DNA of 64,000 nt from Cunninghamia lanceolata. Its lineage: Eukaryota > Streptophyta > Pinopsida > Cupressales > Cupressaceae. Shown here piece after piece: positions 48,301 through 59,221 of this stretch; within the stretch, counting starts at the first letter, position 1; every line of letters starts with the position of its first letter. The translations under genes and the position numbers were made by a program. The notes under the pieces are model-generated. The model was not told the DNA's origin. It saw only the letters and a list, made by a program, of their open reading frames with translations, and ran no database searches. Location: contig BSBN01000038.1 of NCBI GenBank assembly GCA_027924645.1, positions 1 through 64,000 of the forward strand, given 5' to 3'.

Positions 48301-48483
48301 ACATCTCACTCACTCTCTATCAGCCTATCTCTCCCCTCTTTCTCCTCTATCTCTCTCTATCTCCTCTCTCTTTCTACCTATCTATCTCTCACTATCTCCA
48401 TATCTCTTACCTCCTTCTCCCCTATCATTCCTCTACTTCCCTGTCTCTCCCTCTCCCTTATGGATGAAGGAAATGGAGAAAAG

Positions 48484-48541
<58 letters not shown>

Positions 48542-48600
48542 GACTTTCTCCCTATCTCACTATCTCTCTCTCCAACTCAGAGATAGAGAGAGAGTTTTGC
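48301..48600. repeat. Pyrimidine-rich repeats and compound (CT)n(TA)n microsatellite
   Basis: ATCTCTCCCT-type sequence, then (CT)16 followed directly by (TA)11 at 48488-48541. Confidence 0.9.
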
Positions 48601-49310
48601 TTTTGCAAAATGCGCTCGTGTTATGACTTGTATTGGACAAAAAAGTCATGTGGCAACTTTTTGGTCCATCATATTTGTGCATATACCCTAAACAGTTATT
48701 TTCACTATTAGAGTTAGCTCTGTAATTTGATGGATACTTGTGGACTAGATGATTGTTTTAGATTTTTAACATTTTAAGACAAAATTGTTTTGTGTTTTTG
48801 TGTGCTTGGAAAATTGTTCTGAGCTCAATAATGGTGTGGGAATCGAATTTATAGATACCTATATCAAAAATTATGTGCAGTGGATGCTCATTACTTATTT
48901 GTCACCAAACCCCACAATTATTTTGTAAGATGATTTTTTTGATCAATAATGGAGTGTGCTGTAATATTTATGGATGCTTTTCATTCAATTTATTGTGGAT
49001 CAGATGACTGATTTAGATTTAGAATATCTCAAGTTTTGGAAATAGTGTTTGATAGTTGCACATTTTTTTTCTTTGGTTTTATAAACCCTTAAAAGGATGT
49101 TGTAAACAAATTGTTATTTAAAATTTTCAATAGCACATGTTCTGTAATTTTATGAATGTCTACATCATATTGTATTGTGCATTGAATGACTATTTGAGAT
49201 TTACAATGTTTTGAGATGAAAATTGTGTTCAATGGATGTTCATCTTAAGTGTTTAGTTGAAAATCCAATTTTTCTTACAAATAGGTAGAATTTTTCAAAT
49301 AATGGATTAT
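48601..49310. other. Noncoding stretch
   Basis: Continuation of the degenerate reiterations described for 46090-46790. No gene. Confidence 0.45.
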
Positions 49311-49737
49311 AATGGAAAATTTCCCAGGTGAAGCATATTTTGCGGGAGTTTCGGTAGTGTTTAAAAGGCCATTTTGCCCAGTGACGGCCCAACCGTTTTG
49401 GTGAAATGCATAACATATAATAATAGCCTATCGGCTGAACTCTTTCTTTGGAATCGGGCAATTTTGGGACAGTTTAAAAAGTCTAACAAGTAATCTACTT
49501 TTGATCGTAGATTACTTGTTGAGCATAGTTGAATATATCCAATTTTAATGGGATTTCTGGATTTTCCATGTATAAAAACAAGTATTAAAATAATGCAGCA
49601 CAATCAAAAGAGGCATAGAAAGAATGCTTTCCATGCATTGATGCACAGAAAGAAAAAATTTGTACGCTTTTCTTTATAAAATGGAACGCATATCTGATTT
49701 TATCTAATTTTTATAAGCATATACAGAGCCCTATTTT
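49311..49737. repeat. ~430-bp duplicated block, left copy (partner 55312-55705)
   Basis: 'gaagcatattttgcgggagtttcgg' through 'agcatatac(a/g)gagccctatttt' is shared with 55312-55705. The left copy has about 20 extra bases near 49368. It contains a perfect 14-bp-stem hairpin at 49485-49520 (AACAAGTAATCTAC, 8-base loop, GTAGATTACTTGTT). Confidence 0.92.
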
Positions 49738-49799
49738 TTTAATTTTGTTCTTCAGCGAATTCATATTTTTCTTCTTTCATATGATACAGTCTTTGATTG

Positions 49800-50003
49800 T
49801 ATTTTACACCTAAAATTCCTAAATACAGCTATACAACTGTCAAATTTAGGCCATGAAAAATGATAGCAAGGGTTAACAACAGGTTTCCTTTAGCAAAAGG
49901 GTTAGATGATGGCCGTGAGCTAAGAAATCTAGAGTTTGAGCAGAGAGATCCTGAGTTTTACAAGCAACAACAGGCCAAATCTGTGTTCAAGAAATTTTAA
50001 TTG
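49800..50003 (+). pseudogene. Short conserved coding-like fragment (partner 56590-56806)
   Basis: Plus strand about 49866-50000 reads NNRFPLAKGLDDGRELRNLE, continuing to a shared end EFYKQQQAKSVFKKF and a stop. In the partner (about 56667-56803) the frame is also open to the same stop; I saw three amino-acid changes and two silent ones. Both begin with 'acacctaaaattcctaaatacag', a possible splice acceptor context. Product not recognised; it might be the last exon of a gene that has been copied. Confidence 0.4.
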
Positions 50004-50088
50004 ATAGGATGTGAAAACTTGCACCTGTTGCTTTAGTTGATCTTTTGTGTGCCTTGCTTTCTCTGTTCTTTTTATTAACTAGGCAGCC

Positions 50089-52399
50089 GATACTTGAAAT
50101 TTTTCCATGTCACCCTCATATGTAGATGGACCAAGATCTATCTTAGTGATGTTAAAATCACTTTCTGTAGCCTCATTCAAATTCTTTTCTGAAATAGGTT
50201 GTGCAACCTCAACATAGACATTGCCTGATGAAGAATCCATTGCCATCCTTGATGTAATCTTGATCTTTTTAGATTTGACAGGCCTTTACAGCAAATTGGA
50301 GACTGTATTAAAATTAGGCATGATTAATTGAGTATTATTCCTTTTTCTTGACAAACTTTGTTGCAACCAGGAAGAAGAAGGATTATGTGAGGATTCTGGA
50401 ATATTTGAGGAAAGAGGTACTATGTTTGAGGGAAGAATATGTTCACTGAATATGTTCATAGGTGGCGGAAGTATAGATTATAATGCATGAGGTCAATGAG
50501 GTGTTTTGTGAGAAGGAGAAACAATAAGAAGTAAAGGAGAGATATTTAAATGCTCATCATTTTGATGGATTATTTCAGGACTTGTGGACTTGTTTTCCTC
50601 GACTATTTCTTGTATGGGAGGCAATGCATTATGCTTTATTTTTGTCTTCCCTCTTTTCTATTTTTCATCATTTTCACAAATGCTCTTAGGACCCTTTCTT
50701 ATTGATGGATCTTCTCCATCATCTCCTCCTTGAGTACTCTTATGTGAACTAATTCTTAAAGATGGAGAATAAGAATGAAAAGAAGAAGAAGAATGCTTAT
50801 CTTTTCTACTTGATGATAAAGCATTATTACTTGTTGGTTTAGTAGTTGTTGCCTCAGTAGCCTTTTTCTTTGCCCAATCTTTAGTCTTTTGAATGATATG
50901 TGCATTTATTATACCCAAATCTTTGATCTCCTCATTAGCCTAATTGATAGGTGGTAAAGACTATGTTTCAATTTTATCAAAATATACAGGATCAATTAAT
51001 TCTGAATCATCTTCCTCAATTCCATCTGTATTGCAATCTAGTTTGAATTCTTTGATCTGTGGAATGGTCATCCTCATCCAGTCTCATTTACGTACCTCAT
51101 AATCATTTTCACAATCTTCCCAAAAGTCTTCAAGTTCTGGAAAGTGACAGTAACCTGTACCAAGCCGTAGATTGTCTCTGACATATCCTTTGCTATCAAA
51201 AAGGAATCTCATAGTATAGGCATACAAGCCAATTTTTATCAGAGATCTCTCTATGTTTTGAGCATCTGCAGAAGATTTGCAGCTATAATGACTAAGGCCA
51301 ATGGGAAATGGAACTCTAGGTTTCCTCTTGTCTTTGCATTTCTTATTAAGTGAACCAATTTGCTTGCATAGTTCTATCAATACCATCTTGTCATCTACAT
51401 ATCTAGGTAACTTATATGGATATCCATCAAACCTACCAACTTGTAGATAGGTAAATCTAGGATACTGGATGAAGTAGCTCCCATATATTTTGATTAGACT
51501 GGCAACTTCTGGTGATATTCGGAGTGTAGTATTACCTTGAAGTTCTCTTATTGTCAGCATTGTAAAAGCATCATTTACCCTATGGTAGTGCTTGTAACTT
51601 TGTTCCAGTTGTAACTGAGGATAGTAATCATAAATCTGTGTCATGTCATCATAGGTTCCTTTGGTAGCAAGACCTGGCCATGATTTCATGCATGCAATTG
51701 CATAAAATAAGTAAGAGTACATGTAGACATCTTCATTCAATTCAAAATTGGTCAACTAATAATGCAAATTGTCAAGAATAATGCTACCCCAATCAATAAA
51801 CTGATTTCTTGCACAAATAACATTTACAAAAAAGGAACATCCACATTTTCAAAATTAGCTACTTTTTCATCTCCCATCACTCTATGGAGTAGAAAAATCA
51901 TATTGGAGATATCCTCTATGAAACATGATCTGTGAAGGACTTTAGACAACTATGATTTTCCTCCTTTCGGTGTATGTAACCAGTGTTTTGCAATGGTGTT
52001 GAGACATTGATGTTTTCTTTTGTTGAAATATTGATGAGCAAGCCTTTTGTCTATGTTCACAAACTGATCTCTGATAGGTAACCTGAAAGCAATACCAATC
52101 GAAACACTGTCTAACCTGACAATAAGTTTGTCATCAATGCTTCTGATCTCTCTAGTTTCTGGATTGTAATGCTTCATACATTCTAAAACTAGATCTGTAC
52201 ATTGGACTTCCACGGGAAAACCAGTTGCATGGGCTAATCCATTGTCAAACAATTTCTGAGCCATCGGTGATCTTTTTCCTTGTTCCATTGTCTCCCAGAA
52301 ATCTGCCAAACTGATGTGTCCTAGAGAGGTATCTGATATTTCTAGAAGTGTGGATTCAAGGACTGAGAGAAACTCAAACCCCTAATATCTGAATTTCAT
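50089..52399 (-). pseudogene. Long unrecognised decayed gene, retroelement-like
   Basis: On the minus strand one frame runs from MKFRY at about 52399 to a stop at 50089, about 770 codons, interrupted by some eight stops and one shift in a T run near 51825. N-terminal part: GFEFLSVLESTLLEISDTSL, HISLADFWETMEQGKRSP, LVLECMKHYNPETREI, VSIGIAFRLPIRDQFVNID. The middle is well folded-looking (YSYLFYAIACMKSWPGLATK, FTYLQVGRFDGYPYKLPRYV). The C-terminal part is Ser/Thr/Lys-rich and acidic (ATTTKPTSNNALSSSRKDKH, PPIQEIVEENKSTSPEI) and ends YEGDMEKFQVSAA. The layout (folded N-terminal half, disordered tail) recalls gag-like or plant-mobile-domain-like proteins of plant retroelements, but I cannot assign a family. 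No protease or RT follows on the minus strand. Confidence 0.5.
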
Positions 52400-53716
52400 G
52401 ATTATATATCTGCAACAAGTTGTAGAATCTATCCGTATCTATTTCATTTCAAATTTTTTCGAGCATCTGCATGAAGCATGGAATTCTTTTGAGGTTGCTC
52501 ACGTGTTTAGTTTCTGTCTTCCATAATTGACATGCATACAACATTCAAAGTAGTCATTACTAGGTTTCAAGACAACTGTATTTGTCTGCAATGTTTGATG
52601 GGACAGTTGATAGGCCTTTTGTATGCTTGTTTAGGAAGTCTATATTTCTATTTTTTTGTATACCCTACATTCTTTGTATTTCCTACAACGACATTTATCT
52701 AAGGTATTTTATCAAAAGGGTCTCACAGCTTTCATATACTCCTTTGCATAGTGTAATTATCTGTGCAAGCATTGAGCCAATATGTTAAACAGTTCACGTG
52801 TATTGGCTGTGATTCTGCATTTTCCATCTATGTCTGCTGGACCACATCAAGTTATATTAACACTTACACTCATAGGAGGTTGAACAAGTAGGCTGATAAG
52901 ATCAACTGAAGGGTTTAGAAAATCTTTTTAAAGTGAATTCACTCAAGGCAATTTTCAGAGCATATAATATTCACATATAAAGCTTGTCGACTAAAATTTT
53001 GAGGTATTCTTTCAAACAGTTTACGGACTTCAACTATGTATCGATATTTTGTAAACACATGAGCCAGCTTTTGGTTTCTGACAATAGAATTCTTTTTCCA
53101 CAATGCTCAATGGACATCCATGTCATAAAATAAACGTAGTGCAATATAATAAAAGGTTTTAGCAGTTTTGTTCAAACCTCATGAATTCTAACTCACTATC
53201 CAGCATGTATAGTCGAGACTTGTTTTCAAGAACCACGAAGTACAACCTTTGCCTCTGTCAGAGATGTCAAAACACATTCTGCGAGCTGTATTCTATTTGT
53301 GATATGTGATAAAGATCTCGTCCCATAATATTGACGAACAGAGATGAAGTCTTTAAAACCACCGACGTTTGTATTTTCTTGAAAGCCTTCTAAAGTCTTT
53401 TAAACAGGGACGTTTTATGCTGCAGCGACACTCCTTCATAGTGTTACGTCTGATGAAAACCAATTTCTATCTCATTGTTATGGATGTCCATATAATAACT
53501 TTCATATCTTTCTTAGAGCTGGTGGCGTAGTGATGATCACGTTTTACACTAGCGTTGAGCATTTGAAACCTTGCATTTTCTGAGATTTGTAGGTGGTGAA
53601 CACAGTGACGTTGCTTCTGTTTAAACTTCAAGAACATTTAAACCAATATACACATCATGCAAATTCACCGGAGAGTCTTGTTCTCCAATTTTCCCATCCG
53701 TTGCTTTCGTAAAACT
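52400..53716. other. Noncoding stretch
   Basis: No supportable gene. GC content rises slightly toward 53.2-54 kb. Confidence 0.45.
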
Positions 53717-54175
53717 TCATCTTGCTTCTTGCATACATGCCAAATACTTTGGAGGTTTCTTACTCAACAAAACTAATTCGCATCTTCTTTGCCTACTTTT
53801 CGGTTTGATAAGGTTACATTTTTTTGAGTTAGTGCACTTGAGCACGTCGTCTTGCTTGTTTAACGCTTCCATTTCACACTTTTTACGTATGTCGACATGC
53901 TTGAGAACTACTGATGGAGTTTTAACATGGCCACCTTCTCCGGCATGTGCCACCTTCTTCGGCATGTGCCACCTTCTTCTACAAGCTTCAACAGAATTCA
54001 GGAGATGGACGTGGGTAAATGTTTCACCCAATCGAAAACACGAAACATTAGATGCTTGTAAATTTATGCCTTTGTTTGTATTCTTCTTGCACTTGTTTCG
54101 AAGGAGAACAATGTGCAACAAATAAAAACCAATATTTAACTGCCGGCTGCCACAAGTGGATGTAAATTTCTTCAT
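53717..54175 (-). CDS. Hypothetical 152-codon open frame, doubtful
   Basis: Open from ATG 54175 to the stop at 53717 without interruption. The product would be Lys/Cys-rich (KHVDIRKKCEMEALNKQDDV) with no motif I know. An in-frame-sized local duplication, 'ggcatgtgccaccttcttc' twice near 53943-53980, lies inside. A 106-codon plus-strand frame overlaps it. Length is not exceptional by chance, and there is no homologous copy in the window to test. Listed only as a candidate. Confidence 0.2.
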   Translation of the reverse strand: MKKFTSTCGSRQLNIGFYLLHIVLLRNKCKKNTNKGINLQASNVSCFRLGETFTHVHLLNSVEACRRRWHMPKKVAHAGEGGHVKTPSVVLKHVDIRKKCEMEALNKQDDVLKCTNSKKCNLIKPKSRQRRCELVLLSKKPPKYLACMQEAR

Positions 54176-55133
54176 CTCTTTGAACTTAGAACTATGCCAT
54201 CAGTAAAAGGCGAAAGTGTATAACTTAGCCAAACTCACAAGTCGCGCACTTAGTGAAAGACAGAAATTGACGCAAGTTTTGCAAAAAACAAAAGCCAATG
54301 CAAAATGAACTTTGCGAAACATAAAAGTTAACGCGGGCTTAGCATAAAATGAAAATGGATGCAATATAAAGTTTTACGAAGCCGTGAATATTTTTTTTTT
54401 GCCTTGGCATAACATTGCTATTAAAGTTTTAATGGAGTGAAAATAAGACAAGGGAAGATGCTATGATAATGAATTATCGACATGATTTGACACATGAAAT
54501 ACGATGCCAATGAATTGCAACCAAAAAGATGACCTAGTACAGAATATTAATTCGCCAAAGGTTTAAAAATTGGGTAGAAAGATGCAGTAAACAAGTTTAA
54601 AATCCAATTTTTTTTGCAAACAGGGAGAATTTTTCAAATAATGGATTATGACCATAATTTTATGGATGAGCCTTCATTAGATGTTTTTGACTATGGATTT
54701 AATGACACATCTCAAAGTTCTTGAAGTCTTTGCTCCATAGTACTCTTGTCTATTTATGTGCTTAGTTGTACTCCATTCCAACTCTTGCATATTCTATTAT
54801 TTTGCTCATGTAAATTTTGGAGTGGAACAATTGTTCATTTTCAAAATTGTTGCTCATGGGAAAATCACCTTTATGTATTGCTCTTCTCCTTCTAAGAAAC
54901 CAGCTCTCCTTGAAAATATCTATCGTGTGCCCATTGCACATTTTGTGAGATTGCTAGTAGATAATTGTCGTACAAAATTGCTTGACAGGCAAGGTCGACT
55001 ATCAAATTTAAGGCCTGGGCCGCGGAATGCATCGTATAAAGACAAGTTTTAATGGCGTCATTCACTAACTTCATCATGATTTCAGTATCTCAAACAATTT
55101 TTTAACATATTTTTAACGGTTGTTCACAACATA
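54176..55133. other. Noncoding stretch
   Basis: The region 54230-54380 has loose repeats ('aaac(a/t)aaag(c/t)(c/t)aacgc'). A 98-codon plus-strand frame (54756-55052) has no domain. No gene called. Confidence 0.45.
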
Positions 55134-55345
55134 CGAGTTTACAAATTTTCCCAGTGAGACATATTTTACCGCGTCAGAACTACCAACGGGTTTATAAAAT
55201 TTCCCGCGGTAAGACATATTTAACGGCGTGAGAACAATCGACGAGTTTAGCAAATTTCCCAGGGGGAGACATATTTAACGGCGTGAGAACAACCGACAAA
55301 TTTAGAAAATTTCTCGAGGTGAAGCATATTTTGCGGGAGTTTCGG
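55134..55345. repeat. ~53-bp tandem repeat, 4 units
   Basis: 'cg(a/g)gttta(c/t)aaa.tttcc' starts at about 55134, 55187, 55242 and 55294. Units share 'gacatattt(a/t)a(a)cggcgtgagaac'. The last unit merges into the duplicated block that starts at about 55312, and the left copy of that block (49311) retains only one unit. Confidence 0.85.
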
Positions 55346-55705
55346 CAGTGTTTATAAGGCCGTTTTGGTGAAATGCATAACATATAATAATAGCCTATCG
55401 GCTGAACTCTTTCTTTGGAATTGGGCAATTTTGGGACAGTTTAAAAAGTCTAACAAGTAATCTACTTTTGAGCGTAGATTACTTGTTGAGCAGAGTTGAA
55501 TATATCCAATTTTAATGGGATTTCTAGATTTTCCATGTATAAAAAGAAGTATTAAAATAATGCGGCACAATCAAAAGAGGCATAGAAAGAATGCTTTCCA
55601 TGCATTGTTTCACGGAAAGAAAATTTTTGTACGCTTTTCTTTATAAAATGGAATGCATATCTGATTTTATCTAATTTTTATAAGCATATACGGAGCCCTA
55701 TTTTA
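55312..55705. repeat. ~430-bp duplicated block, right copy (partner 49311-49737)
   Basis: See the left copy. The hairpin is at 55452-55487 with the stem arms unchanged and one loop difference (ttttgagc instead of ttttgatc). Confidence 0.92.
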
Positions 55706-56589
55706 TTATATCATATACACGATGCACTCCAAAAGATCTTCAATGATCACTGCTAGAGGAAAGTGGTTGCATGCTGAGGTTGTAATGCTATTCGTTGAAG
55801 GGGTAGTTTGTTTATGAAAGAAAACAAACTACAGTGCTGATCTCAGTATGCAGAGCGTTGCCTTCAAATGTAATTTGATGATATCCACTCCAAATCGCTG
55901 GTCTTAGTGTGTCACTGCCTCAGTAACATCAGATCGTTGTCTAAGAGTGATAGTTTGCTGTCTAAGGGTTGGTAAACAGCTGTGATCTCCTTTGGTGATG
56001 GTCACTGGTCCACTAGAATGAAATCCTTGTTAAGGGAATTGCAATTTGCCTTAGGTCTGAGCTGAATGCTGTAATGTCTTCCTTTAAACTGGTATATCTG
56101 TTGATTCCTTTGGACAATGATTAAAGATGACTGTATGATGTCTTTCGATTCAAGATTGTGATTGAGATATATGAAACTTCTTCGATTGATGTTGTGTTGT
56201 CCTTCGATGGATGTTATGGAGTTCGATGATGTTCCCAGAGAATGCTTGATCGATTTCCTTATGCACCTTTTATTCTTTCCAAACTGTATGACCGTTGTTA
56301 ATGGTCGTGGCCTTTCTTAAAGGGTTCACTTATTTTAATAATATGAACAATGCTTATATCGTATTTTTACTTGCTTATATATATAATAATGTATTATTAT
56401 AATTATAATCATATTAAATTTGATAATATTTTTTTTTATTTATATTTATAATTATAATAAGTATATTTACTATATATAAAAATATTTATTATTTAATATT
56501 TTATATATCATAATAATATTATATATGTTTATTTGGAAGCATTCAAAATAGACTATAACGTTTAAATCTTTAATTTAAACAATGCCTTA
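55706..56589. other. Noncoding stretch
   Basis: No gene. The end (56370-56530) is nearly pure A/T. Confidence 0.5.
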
Positions 56590-56806
56590 ATTTTGGGACA
56601 TGACATTTTACACCTAAAATTCCTAAATACAGCTATACAACTGTCAAATTTAGGGCATTAACGATGATAGTAAGGGTTAACAACAGGCTTCCTTTAGCGA
56701 AAGGGTTAGATGATGGCTGTGAGCTAAGAAATCTGGAGTTTGAGCAGAGAGATTCTGAGTTTTACAAGCAACAACAGGCCAAATCTGTGTTCAAGAAATT
56801 TTAATT
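56590..56806 (+). pseudogene. Short conserved coding-like fragment (partner 49800-50003)
   Basis: Plus strand about 56667-56803 reads NNRLPLAKGLDDGCELRNLE and ends EFYKQQQAKSVFKKF, stop. Order and spacing relative to the 430-bp block are the same as in the left copy (block, then this fragment), although 880 bases of extra DNA lie between them here, so both belong to one duplicated segment. Confidence 0.4.
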
Positions 56807-56869
56807 GTATTTTACAACTACAATGACTAAACAAGGCCATACCACCATCAAATTTAGGCACCACACACT

Positions 56870-57034
56870 ATTTCTTTAGTTTAAGTGCTAAAAAAATAAG
56901 TAAAGTTTGGGATCAAATGACACCATTACATTAAAAGCTTTATTTCCACCCCATTTCTTTAGTTTAAGTGCTAAAAGAATGAGTGAGTTTGGGATGAAAT
57001 GACACCATTACATTAAAGACTTTATTTCCACCCC
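56870..57034. repeat. 83-bp tandem duplication over the F-box gene 3' end
   Basis: 'atttctttagtttaagtgctaaaa' starts at 56870 and 56953, and the unit ends with 'tttatttccacccc' each time. The F-box stop codon (56966-56964) lies in the second unit, so part of the C-terminal coding sequence is repeated downstream of the gene. Confidence 0.9.
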
Positions 57035-58078
57035 ATTGAGGAAGGCGTTGCCAGAACCTTTCCCTTAAATTATATGCAACGATAGTTCCAGTACCAGATT
57101 CTATAACGTCAAAGCACAAGTAATCTCCCACCACAATGCAGTACCACGCCCACTTATCTCCACCAAAATATTGAGGAAGAGAAGGTGAAGGTATCCTTGC
57201 AAATTCTTTCCACTTCCAAACCAATTTGTCTTTGTCATCCTGAAACAACTCCCAGATAATCATACCCAGGGGATCTATCGGATCCTCGATCTTTACTACG
57301 AGAAGAACAGATGATCCATATGCAACCAAAAATATCATAAAAATAGTATCTTCAACAAATTGGCAGTGTAATTGAGGTATTGTCACAGGTTCAATTAAAT
57401 TATCTTGGATATTGTAACCCTTAATGATTCTACCCCTCGATACACCCATTGTCTTCCAGAAAAGAACGCCATTGCACTCCACCATTTCATAATAATCTAA
57501 TTCATCAGATTCCGGTTTCTCTGAAAACTCACATTTAATCCTCCATGAATCTTGAAAATAATGGTAGACCTGGAAGGAAAAAATTCCAGAGTCTGTCTTC
57601 AACGTCAATACCAAATAGGGTTTTCCGTTTCTTCCTTGTACAATATTAATAGAGTCGACAATCACATTGAATTTTATCTCTGAACACATTCTCGTAAGCG
57701 GATTGCAAAGATATACAAATTGGGGGGTTTTCTCGAATACAAATTGGGGGGTTTTGAAAAAGCAGCAACCCTGGCGCTGTAGGAAAGAGAAATAGGCCTC
57801 CATTTTTTAGTAGAAAAGCAGTAGGCCATACAATGCTCATTACTGCATGCAAGAAGCCATGGATTTTGAGTGGGCAATAAGGACAGAAAGTTTTTCGAAG
57901 ACAAAATAGTTTTCCACTCTTTACAAACTACGCTAGAGCTGGAGATTAATTGTAATGGAAGCTTTTCAAATATGCATTCCTTTAATTCCTGAGGCAGATC
58001 AGATACACCACGCTGCTCTTCGTCTCCTTCAACTGCAGAAAGTAAGTTTCCCTTCATTCTTTTCACTTCCCACGCCAT
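56964..58078 (-). pseudogene. F-box protein gene (F-box/kelch-like), one frameshift
   Basis: Minus strand, start ATG 58078. An F-box lies at about residues 26-66 (SDLPQELKECIFEKLPLQLI, then SSVVCKEWKTILSSKNF), followed by FSTKKWRPISLS, where the frame changes near 57790-57770. The second frame continues GCCFFKTPQFV, YLCNPLTRMCSEIKFNVIVD, VYHYFQDSWRIKCEF, FWKTMGVSRGRIIKGYNI, DKDKLVWKWKEFARIP, VGDYLCFDVI and LRERFWQRLPQWGG to the stop at 56964. F-box proteins are the substrate-binding subunits of SCF ubiquitin ligases; the C-terminal half is the usual plant F-box-associated (kelch-type) region. Total length would be about 371 codons, normal for the family. An in-frame 24-bp tandem duplication (TPQFVFEKTPQFV, 57715-57762) lies just after the shift. 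A single sequencing or assembly error could also explain the frame change, so this may be a live gene. Confidence 0.8.
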
Positions 58079-58150
58079 GGATTGTATTCTTTCAAGCCTG
58101 GGCTGGATTTTCTTTCTACGGATTCACAATGCTCTTGCAACTGAAAAAAG

Positions 58151-58422
58151 AAAAAAGTTGAAGAAAGTTTATTACGCCCAGAGGCTGAAAGATAGATTCA
58201 GACTTTCACATTCCTATAACCAGTAAACAAAAATCAGCAAGGTTTGAAAGATTCAGATTTTCAGATACCTGTAACCAGTAAACAAAAATCAGCAAAGGCT
58301 AAAAGATTCAGATTTTCAGTTTCCTGTAATCAGTAAACAAAAGTCAGTAAGGACTGGAAGATTCAATCTTTGATTCCTTAACCAGTAAACAAAAATCTAA
58401 AAAAGTTGAAGAAAGTTTATTA
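58151..58422. repeat. ~55-bp tandem array (4 units) between 24-bp direct repeats
   Basis: 'cagtaaacaaaa(a/g)tc' recurs at about 58221, 58276, 58331 and 58383 with 'gaaagattcagattttcag' between. The array is enclosed by an exact 24-base repeat starting 'aaaaaagttgaagaaag' at 58151-58174 and 58399-58422. It lies about 70 bases upstream of the F-box start, so it could sit in its promoter. Confidence 0.85.
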
Positions 58423-59221
58423 TATTCAATCAAATTGTATTGAAAAATCATTCAATTCATCTTCTACATAACTGTGTAATTTAATACTGATCTAAATTTA
58501 AAATAAAATAAATTTTATAAGGCAATTGATAATTTAAATTAAAGTATTAAGATTTAAAAATTAAATAAGTTAACTTCAATTTTAAGAGTTAGTAATTTTA
58601 AATCATAATTTTCATTTAACACATAATATACATTCCAAAAAAAAATCAAGTTACTATAATTAAGACAACTGGGCTATATTTTAGGAACTCATTGGACTTT
58701 TTTTTTATAAATTTTTAGAACTTTCCAAATAAAAATAAAAAGCATATAAAAATATTTATTTTTCCCTCATTCTTCATTTCTCTTTCATTTGCATTTCTCT
58801 TTCATTTGTTTTTTCATTATGTTTCTTTTGTGGCTTGTGTTTCTTAGTCTATATTTGCAGGATAATGAAATTACATTTTATTTCTCTACTGGAATGGAAT
58901 ATATTATGAAGGTTTTACCTTCCATTAGAATCTACTGGAATATTCATGATGGCTAGATTTTATTTCTCTAGATCTGGTAATCTAATTCTATGCATGCATG
59001 ACACAAATACATATTTATTTGTTTATTTTCATTACAATTACAATTGTTTTTAAATGCCTGAAGGTTTCCAATATTTTTCTTATGTTTTCATGCAGATTTA
59101 TGAGGAAAAGATAGAGGGTTCAGAGGAAAAGTTTTGATTATTGTCTCAAAAATATTCGAGAAAAAATGTGTTGCTCTTTTGCATCAAAGCAACACACAGT
59201 TTTTCCACAAGCTCTACAATC
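58423..59221. other. Noncoding stretch upstream of F-box gene
   Basis: AT-rich, no gene. No clear promoter element can be assigned. Confidence 0.5.
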
